Source of the DNA: Mytilus galloprovincialis
Lineage: Eukaryota; Mollusca; Bivalvia; Mytilida; Mytilidae
DNA length: 64,000 bases
Assembly (NCBI RefSeq): GCF_965363235.1
Contig: NC_134847.1
Coordinates: 48,856,805 to 48,920,804, forward strand
Direction: 5' to 3'
Shown: in pieces, positions 57,041-64,000 of the stretch
Position numbering within the stretch: position 1 is the first letter of the stretch
How the letters are laid out: the number at the start of each line of letters is the position of its first letter
Program-made: the position numbers and the translations under genes
Notes under the pieces: generated by a model
Database searches by the model: none
Seen by the model: the letters and a program-made list of their open reading frames with translations, nothing else
Told to the model about the DNA's origin: nothing

Positions 57041-57959
57041 CTCTCACTCATCCTGTTTACCAAAAAACAAAGAAATACAAACCATGTTCTAACATGATTC
57101 TAACAGTAAAAATAGTAATAGAGCGGCGATCATTAGCCCAGTCAAAAACTGCATCGGAATGGCGGAGTAGTTTTTGCTTCAGTAATGACAGCCATTTCAT
57201 TATTAAAATATTAACGTTTCATGACAATTTAATAAGACATTACCAGTTATTGGTACAAGTAAAGCTATGAAAGCCGTACACAAAATCATCTTTCCTGCTT
57301 TTTGCATGGACAAGCCCTCTACTGATAAATTAAAACAAAACAGACATAAAATAAAAACTAGAAAAAATTAAACACAGAAAATGACATATCCGGAAGATGA
57401 TAGAAGATTCAAAAGCCGTCCATCGATGAGCAACGCCTAGAACGAGAAGCGAGCTTTAAAAGGTTTCTCATGGTGTATGAAAAAAACGTGGGTTCGAACC
57501 CAATCATAACCCATAAATCAAAATGTACATGTAGAGCGCCTCTATAAGGGTTTGGTCCAGTTGTATATTATTAATCTACAGAAGAACAGATGTCTATAAT
57601 TAGGAAAAAGGGGGATACACAACAGAAGTTACCAAATTTAGAAAGCAGGTATACGTCTTAAAGATCGATTCATAGATAAAGAAACTGGTGAGACCGATTA
57701 AATTTATCCGAAATGTTCACTGTAGATAGCGATCTGTACTAGAGTAACAAAAGATATGAACTGTTTTAACACAATCGAATAAATAATGTCAAACTAAAAA
57801 AACACGTCCTTCTACATTGGAACAAATTAGTCTTTTCCGACACCAATCAAAATGCTTGATTTCCTAACAACCTGCGTAGATTAAAGGAATTCACTACGGC
57901 CTCAATCCATTTGTCATCTGAGTGGAAGTATTACATTCTTCGCTTGCACCTGCGTACTC
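56996..57959. other. Gene-free region
   Basis: No gene recognised. A perfect Pol III B-box-like GGTTCGAACCC lies at about 57491, but no A-box or cloverleaf fits around it. Confidence 0.45.
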
Positions 57960-58370
57960 TCGGGATAACTTAGTTATCAAAGGTACCAGAATTAAAATTT
58001 AGTACGCCGGACGCGCGTTTCGTCTACATAAGAATCATCAGTGACGTTCGTATAAAAAAGTTATAAAGTCAAACAAGCTCAAAGTTGAAAAGCATTGAGA
58101 ATCCAAAATTCCAAAAAGTTGTGCCAAATACGGCTTAGGTAATATATGCCTGGGATACGAACATCCTTAGTTTTTCGAAAAATTCAAAGTTTTGTAAATA
58201 GTGACTACTGGGCTGGTGATACCCTCGGGGACGAAACGTCCACCACGCTCATATAAAAAAAAGCTATAACGCCAAACAAGTACAAAGTTGAAGAGTATTG
58301 AGGATCCCAAATTCCAAAAAGTTGTTCCAAATACGGCATTAGGTGATATATGCCACCTTCTCCGTTTTTT
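57960..58370 (-). repeat. Bivalve repeat, module B, two consecutive copies
   Basis: Copy 1 (57986-58135) has GGACGCGCGTTTCGTCTACA and AATCATCAGTGACGTTCG. Copy 2 (58195-58360) has ACTGGGCTGGTGATACCCTC and GGACGAAACGTCCACCACGC. Both end CCAAATACGGC(A)TTAGGT. Confidence 0.85.
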
Positions 58371-59134
58371 TACACCGAAAAGCAGACGAAATATATGTTT
58401 GTGATGTTTAAAACCGACGAAAACGTAACATTGATGCTGGATTCTGTGAGGATTAGAATTGATCTTCATCATTTTATGTAACTACGAATAATGTTTCAAT
58501 AATTATCCCAAAATACATCTGGATAGATTAGGTTGTAATGGAACCATTAGTGGCACTTGAAAGCTTTTAAGCACACATAATATTTAATTGGTCTAGACCA
58601 GGAAGAAATGGGAATGAATATCACAACAAACTACAATAATTGAAATCACACTTATGATACTTAAAAGTATTGGGTTGCTAATTCTAACTAAAGACCCAGT
58701 ATTTGCATCTCCATGCGAACTGATATTTTTCTTGATTAAGTTTATCTGTTAACCCCGGTAGATGTAACTGATCGATTTGAATAAATCTAATTTGTACTTA
58801 ATTCATAATAACCAACCATAATTTAGTTCATCGATTATAAACCACAATAGAAAAACAAAGAAATTTTAATCCTTACAATTATACATCTATAGCTTAAACT
58901 GGAAGTCGTTAAAAATTAAATTGAGCTTTTTTTCTTCTCTTTTTTCTCCGGTGCATTGTTGCAATGTTCATGATATTGTCATTCGGAAAAAAAGCGCAGT
59001 CATGGATGTTGTTTTTTGTTTGAACATATATATCTAAGCACCTGGTGATTGCTGTCAGCAATAGTTGGAGAGTTCACAATTGTAAAAATGAAAACAGTAC
59101 GCTTGTCTCAGACCCTTGTTTGAAGTCGTTCTGT
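58371..59134. other. Gene-free region
   Basis: Nothing recognised. Confidence 0.5.
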
Positions 59135-59851
59135 AAATAAAGGCAACAGTAGTATACCGATGTTCAAACTCATGAATCCATGGACAAAAAACAAAATCGG
59201 GGTAACAAACTAAAACTGAGGGAAACGCATTAAATATAAGAGGAGAACAACGACACAACACTACAATGTAACACACACAGAAACGGACCAAGCAACAGAC
59301 AAAATCCCACGAGAATAACAAATATAACATCAAAACCAAATACATGAATTTGGGATAGACAAGTACCGTGACACGTCTTATCGCAATGTGAATTTACACT
59401 CAAAAATAAGAGAAAACAAACGACGCAACGTTAAAATGTAACACATACAGAAACGAACAATAATATAACAATGGCCATATTCCTGACTTGGTACAGGACA
59501 TTTTTAAAGAAAAAAATGGCGGGTTGAACCTGGTTTTGTGGCATGCCAAACCTCCCCTTTTATAGCCATGTGAAATATAACATTAAGATGACAACTCAAC
59601 ACTACAGGACTACAATATAAATAAATTGGAGAATACAATTGACAAAGAAACACACGAACAACAGCCAACAAAAGGCAACAAGTTGAAAATTTTAATACGC
59701 CAGAAGTGCATTTTATCCACACAAGATCTACTAGTGATGCCCAGATACAAAAGTTTGAAAGCCGAAACAAGCACAAAGACGAACAGCATCGAGGACCAAA
59801 AGATCAAAAAAGTTGTGCCAAAAACGGCCAGGGTTTTCTGTTAGTTACCAG
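59135..59851 (-). repeat. 717-bp repeat, copy 2 (inverted)
   Basis: The reverse complement of 50955-51671 with 7 mismatches and no net length change. The pair is 7.5 kb apart. Similarity ends abruptly at both edges and no target duplication was seen, so each may be a segment of a longer repeat family. Confidence 0.92.
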
Positions 59852-60039
59852 AACATCCTTATCATTTAGAATAATTTATACTTTTGCAAACAGTAAATTT
59901 ATAAAATTAATAAACAAAAGCTGTACATGATAGAACTGAAATATTAACTAATTACAGGAAACAACTGAAATACATTATATAACCAGACATTTGCAACACA
60001 ATATGTAGACACATCCGAATATGTTTAAACCTCAACGCC

Positions 60040-60140
60040 AAGTGATGTCATATTTGAAATTGTAAAGAATGACAAAAAATGATGACGTCATTTGAATTTG
60101 TAAAACAGATAATCAAAAAATGAAAAATGACGTCATTTGA
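60040..60140 (+). promoter_or_regulatory. Short tandem unit with CRE sites
   Basis: A ~45-bp loose unit holds TGATGTCA (60043), TGACGTCA (60083-60090) and TGACGTCA (60128-60135), each followed by a TTTGAA word. Full CRE palindromes in tandem are uncommon by chance, but no gene starts nearby. Confidence 0.4.
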
Positions 60141-60399
60141 ATGAATAAGATAGAACTAGGACTGACCCAAGATTACATTTGAACTAAATACTGATATTGC
60201 ACTTAATAACAATGCACATTTCAATATATATTAATAGCAAAGTAAGGCAGCAATTAACTATATTATAAAGCTATGTCCGGTTTGTTTTGAATCTCACTTC
60301 AAACGTATCGCACTGATTACGTTGAACAAAATAAAATCTAATAAATGAATGCGGTGATTAATATTATTTACCATAACACATAAATATAATAGAAAAGAA

Positions 60400-60496
60400 G
60401 TCAACACATTTGACAAAATCCGATAAGAACTACAAATAAAACATTAAACATTTAAACTAAATACATGAATTTGGGATAGACAAGTACCATTGTAAG
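60400..60496 (-). repeat. Fragment of the 717-bp repeat family
   Basis: ATACATGAATTTGGGATAGA then CAAGTACC matches about 59340-59367 (copy 2), with diverged sequence before it. Confidence 0.7.
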
Positions 60497-60989
60497 TGTC
60501 ATTCTGAATAATTCGTATTTCCAATATGATATGGGGGTTATTCTAAATAGTTTTTATAAAGCGAATGTTTTCTTCGAACACTATTCCACTTGTATCAATG
60601 AATCTAGAGGCCTATCATCTTGAATGATGAAATATTTTATCAAGTACATCGAAAGACATTTGATCTAGGTATGATAAACAGGAAAATAAGGAACACATTT
60701 GAAATTCGTAATAAGATATCACATACTTGAAACACGGTTCGAAAGCGTCCATCTTGTTTATAATAACTGTTTCACTTTACTTCCTGATTTACAGTTATAT
60801 AATGTATTTGGATTCAGAGAGGAGGCAAACGTAGCCAGCTAGAGATAGTTTCAACAACGTTAACCCTGCTACGTGATATAAGATATTTGTAAATTTATGT
60901 TATGTACCAATAATGGTATTAAGATTATTCATGCATGTATGTGATACATCGTAAACTCAAAATATGAAAATGTTAATACATATTTGTTT

Positions 60990-61120
60990 AGGGGCCATCT
61001 GAAGGATGCCTCCAGGTGCGAGAGTTTCTCGCTGCATTGAAGACCCATAGGTGGCATTCAGCTGTTGTCTGCTCTATGGTCAGATTATTATCTCTTTGAC
61101 ACATTCCTCATCTCTATTCT
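60990..61120 (+). repeat. Bivalve interspersed repeat, module E
   Basis: GGGGCCATCTGAAGGATGCC, GGTGCGAGAGTTTCTCGCTG and TATTATCTCTTTGACACATT form a module that I recognise as common in mussels. A reverse module A fragment follows at 61184-61266. Confidence 0.55.
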
Positions 61121-61269
61121 CAATTTTAAGTATTTAATAATGTTTGAATAAGAGTGTAAAGCACTAGCTTTATAACAATAAGAAGATGGGATATTTTTGT
61201 CAATGAGATAACTATCCACCAGAGATCAAATTACGTAGCAACAGGTCACTATGAGGCCTTAATAAATGA

Positions 61270-62000
61270 TTATAATCCCTATTGTGTTATAACTTATAAA
61301 AGTGTCTAGGCATGACAAAATGTGACACAATTTGAATAAGAAAATTAATAGCCCGATTTATGCCAAATTAATTAACACTAACAAAACAGATATATAAGCT
61401 ACTATATACATCCACGACTTCTTGATTTGTACAGGCCCATACAAAATGCGACGAGTATGATTTAAGTCCTTTCTGTTTGGTCAGATTGTTCATCATTGTT
61501 GAATTATGGTTACTTTTTTTAATGTTTTTAATGAAGCGGGCGGAGTAGCAATGTTATTTCATTTTGATAGTATTTATTGTTTGTTTTGCATAATTTTTAT
61601 GTTCATATTGTCCATTCTTTGTTTAAATTTCTTGTTCAAACTTGCTCAGGCTCAAGTTGGGACATATGCATTTGGTTAGTCTTTAAATGTCCGATATCAT
61701 GCTTATAGTCGTATATTACCTTATGTTTCGAAACATTCACACATCCCTTACTTTCAAATGGTCAGGTTTGCATTCCTTATAATGAAAGTAAATCCTTCAT
61801 AAGAAACGCAAACTGTATATATTATATTCTTGTCCTTTTTGTTATGTTTGATCAAGTAATAGCATATTATATACATACATACTAAAAACCTTCTTTATTT
61901 TTTTTTGTAAAAAAACAACCATATATATGCTTTTTAACTAAATTTTTGATACTCACTACAACTATACTTATCTCTTAGATCTGGTCTTAATGTCATTTTG
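61270..62000. other. Gene-free AT-rich region
   Basis: Nothing recognised beyond repeat edges. Confidence 0.5.
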
Positions 62001-62079
62001 TTTCAGGGGTGAGGGATAAATATTAGCTTTTTTTCCACGTTCTGCATGTGGTTTTTTTCATGTGTTGTTGGGTTTTTTT

Positions 62080-62430
62080 TTTTTTGTATCGATCTGATGA
62101 GTTTAGTCTTTTTCAACTGCTTTTATAGTGAGTATATAAGTTGTGCTGTAACACTACTGTCCCATGTTATTTGAAGAATTGAGCGCTAACAAACATGTCT
62201 AGTCCCATAACATTCTGTAAGTGCCTGTCTAAAGTCAGGAGACTGTAGTTAATTGTATGTTGTTGGTTCATTATTTTGTAAATTGTTGCCAACCATACGG
62301 AATGGGTATTATTTACATTACTGGAGGCCGTATGGTTCCCTATTATTGTTTATATCCACTTGAGTTTGAACTTTAGATGAAAGTTATTTCATTGGCAGTC
62401 ATACCACATCTACATTGAATAATATATCGA
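62080..62430 (+). repeat. Interspersed repeat with module A end, upstream of big defensin
   Basis: The right end (62270-62430) has ACTGGAGGCCGTATGGTTCC, TTATTTCATTGGCAGTC and ATACCACATCTACATTGA, a variant of module A. It ends only 13 bp before the splice acceptor of the big-defensin exon, so the intron end of that gene is repeat-derived. Confidence 0.7.
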
Positions 62431-62442
62431 CTTTCTCTTCAG

Positions 62443-62683
62443 CTATCGATTATGAACAAGATGGCTTTCCTCAGTTTGGTCTATACCATGCTGCTGATAA
62501 TACCAGGACCGATTTTAGGAAAAGCTTTGACTAAGAAAAATGTTAGAAAAGAAAGGCAAGCAGAAGCAGCTGCGCGTGCATTACTACCATTAGCCTCCTA
62601 CGCAGGAATGACAGTGTCAGCACCTGTTTTTCTTACATTGGTAGCGACCTATGGGATCTATGCTGTCATAAGTTATGCCATTA
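62443..62683 (+). CDS. Big defensin, N-terminal exon
   Basis: The exon is framed by CTCTTCAG (acceptor, 62441-62442) and GTACGT (donor, from 62684). The ATG is at 62452. Residues 1-23 (MNKMAFLSLVYTML then LIIPGPILG) form a signal peptide. A basic propeptide KALTKKNVRKERQ follows. Then comes the hallmark hydrophobic domain, with ALLPLASYAGMTVSAPVF and YGIYAVISYA, which closely follows oyster big defensin (ALLPIASYAGLTVSAPVF). In this family the N-terminal domain drives assembly into bacteria-trapping fibrils, and a separate exon adds a six-cysteine defensin domain. No such cysteine-rich exon was found up to 64000, so it lies beyond the window, is lost, or this gene makes only the short form by reading through to TAA at 62704-62706. 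Bivalve antimicrobial immunity is the likely role. Confidence 0.88.
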
Positions 62684-62706
62684 GTACGTACACTTATATA
62701 ATTTAA

Positions 62707-63347
62707 AGATTCTTGATGTTTGATACTGTGTTTTTGCAATGTACGAAATGGGCAATATTCTGGATTCCAGAAGACCCGACATGGCACCATAGTTGAACAA
62801 TATGTTTTAAAAATGAAGATGTGATATGTACATGGTCAACGACACATGATGGCAAAATACTATCACAAATACGAGAGCTTTTTGACAAACAGTGTCAGAG
62901 AATTACATTCGCATGTCGTACTATAGTGAATAAAAGTTGACAAAACGCCCGCAAAATATTTGAAACATACAGACGGTACAATAGTCAAAAAAACATAATC
63001 GTAAGGAATATTATGAAGTATCAGAGGTTTATGTTGAAGCATGGACGGATGAAGTCATTGCGTTTCTAGCTACTGGAAACTATAAACAAATACGTGTTAT
63101 AATTGAATCTTTGAGTCACTAAGGGACTTTAATAAAGAACTCTTTCACACGTTACAATGTTTTCAAAGTATAATATTGATATTATTTATTCCTTAGATCG
63201 TGCTTTTTTCGCCATTTTTTTTCTTTTTACTACATCTTTTATTTTTGTTTTCATTATTGTTCTTATGTGTTCAAATCATTTGTTATCTTTTGTTTGATTT
63301 ATTTTTGAAAGAATAAAGAATGTTATAGTATACCACAGATATTATTA
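62707..63347. other. Spacer or intron after the big-defensin exon
   Basis: No C-x6-C-x3-C type exon. The nearest is a chance CQRITFAC near 62893-62916 that lacks the other cysteines. Confidence 0.45.
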
Positions 63348-63485
63348 GTTACACAGTGTGCAATTGTCCTAATACGAGAATTTATCGGGTTAATAAAATT
63401 CATATCGGGTGAGGCGAAGCCAAACCCGATATGAATTTTATTGACCCGATAAATTCTGTATTAGGACAATTGAACACTGTGTAAC
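63348..63485. repeat. Long near-perfect palindrome
   Basis: The left arm 63348-63410 and right arm 63424-63485 are inverted copies with about four differences, around a 13-base loop GAGGCGAAGCCAA. The arms contain AATTCATATCGGGT / ACCCGATATGAATT. Hairpin-type MITE. Confidence 0.92.
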
Positions 63486-63653
63486 GAATTGATCCTGATT
63501 TTGTTCTATTACATATTATAATATTAAAATTCAATATTAGGACAATATCAACCAAATACAGTCTAGATAATTAAAAAAACTGTGAAAAATTAAAAATATT
63601 AGGACTTTATAGCAATTCAAATTTCATTTTTTTTATTAGGTCAATGGTATAAG

Positions 63654-63744
63654 CAAGGATTTGTATAGTAAGACATAAGACATTATACTACAGTCTATGC
63701 AAAAGCTCACGAGATTCCAATCCTTCTTACTATACAAATCCTTG
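63654..63744. mobile_element. 91-bp MITE with CAAGGATTTGTATAGTAAGA ends
   Basis: CAAGGATTTGTATAGTAAGA at the left and its exact reverse complement TCTTACTATACAAATCCTTG at the right. GTATAAG flanks both sides as a 7-bp (possibly 8) duplication, which points to hAT-like target use. The same end word is found at 18130-18410. Confidence 0.8.
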
Positions 63745-64000
63745 GTATAAGGGAGATAATTCCAATTGACGTAATAAAAAATTGTACTGAAATTTATTAG
63801 GACAATATCAGCCAATCAAATTGCGAGAAATTACTCTAAATCAGGATAAATGTTCTTGTTGGTGTGGTTTTCAAAAAGAAAAACAATTATTGACGATCAG
63901 CCTAAGGCTCTTTTCATTAAATAGTGTTACAACTTAAAAGTATAAACACAATAGAAATATTCACTGTAATGCTTGACAATAGTGTGATTTATAATGATGT

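Noticed and set aside
57485-57505. tRNA gene suggested by GGTTCGAACCC.
   Set aside because: No A-box, anticodon stem or acceptor pairing can be fitted at tRNA distances.
50955-59851. The 717-bp pair as two LTRs of one retroelement.
   Set aside because: The copies are in opposite orientation, whereas LTRs of one element are direct. No primer-binding site or internal coding is seen.
62703-62888. Minus-strand open frame after the big-defensin exon.
   Set aside because: No motif, low-complexity composition and overlap with the probable intron.
62880-62940. Cysteine-rich second exon of the big defensin (CQRITFAC).
   Set aside because: Only two cysteines with family-like spacing. The remaining four and the conserved GWCRPTC-type core are absent.

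Overview
The window looks like nuclear DNA of a bivalve mollusc, most likely a mussel (Mytilus-like). The evidence is intron-rich, AT-rich sequence, host genes with animal orthologues, a big-defensin exon and a P2X7 ballast-domain gene (both typical of bivalves), and many copies of short interspersed repeat modules that I recognise as bivalve-type. The species is inferred from gene and repeat character, not from a marker gene. I saw no bacterial operon, CRISPR array, rRNA, convincing tRNA gene, or retrovirus/LTR element.

Layout. 1-2040: repeat modules, a dead LINE reverse-transcriptase fragment and a degenerate minisatellite. 3312-6602 (+): three exons of an HSPA12-type Hsp70-like gene whose ATP-binding N-terminus is not visible and whose C-terminus appears to be a partial second copy of its own substrate-side subdomain. 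6839-10996 (-): an L1/Tx1-like LINE with a perfect 12-bp target-site duplication. 11957-13627 (-): a stand-alone P2X7 ballast-domain gene with a CRE and an E-box just upstream. 13.8-19.1 kb: SINE-like, MITE-like and palindromic repeats. 19122-22507: a 3.4-kb element with 274-bp inverted ends and a 9-bp target-site duplication. It encodes an SGNH hydrolase on one strand and a PHD finger on the other, and each inverted end carries a start codon and splice donors pointing inward.

24137-39815 (+): the complete autophagy gene ATG5 in seven exons (272 codons). All splice phases join cleanly, and the lysine that receives ATG12 is conserved. Its 10.5-kb first intron holds nested inverted repeats and three arrays of a ~502-bp repeat. 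Downstream, 40-62 kb is gene-poor. It holds a non-autonomous Helitron with an extra Helitron 3' end beside it, several MITEs, a repeat carrying four nuclear-receptor half-sites, an eroded 4-kb inverted-repeat pair, and two 717-bp repeat copies in opposite orientation that are about 99% identical. At 62443-62683 (+) lies the signal peptide and hydrophobic N-terminal domain of a big defensin, ending at a splice donor. Its cysteine-rich domain was not found in the remaining 1.3 kb.

The genes do not form one pathway. ATG5 is a core housekeeping gene, while the HSPA12-like, P2X7-like and big-defensin genes belong to families known to be expanded in bivalve stress and innate immune responses. The strongest candidate for something undescribed is the SGNH/PHD inverted-repeat element at 19.1-22.5 kb.
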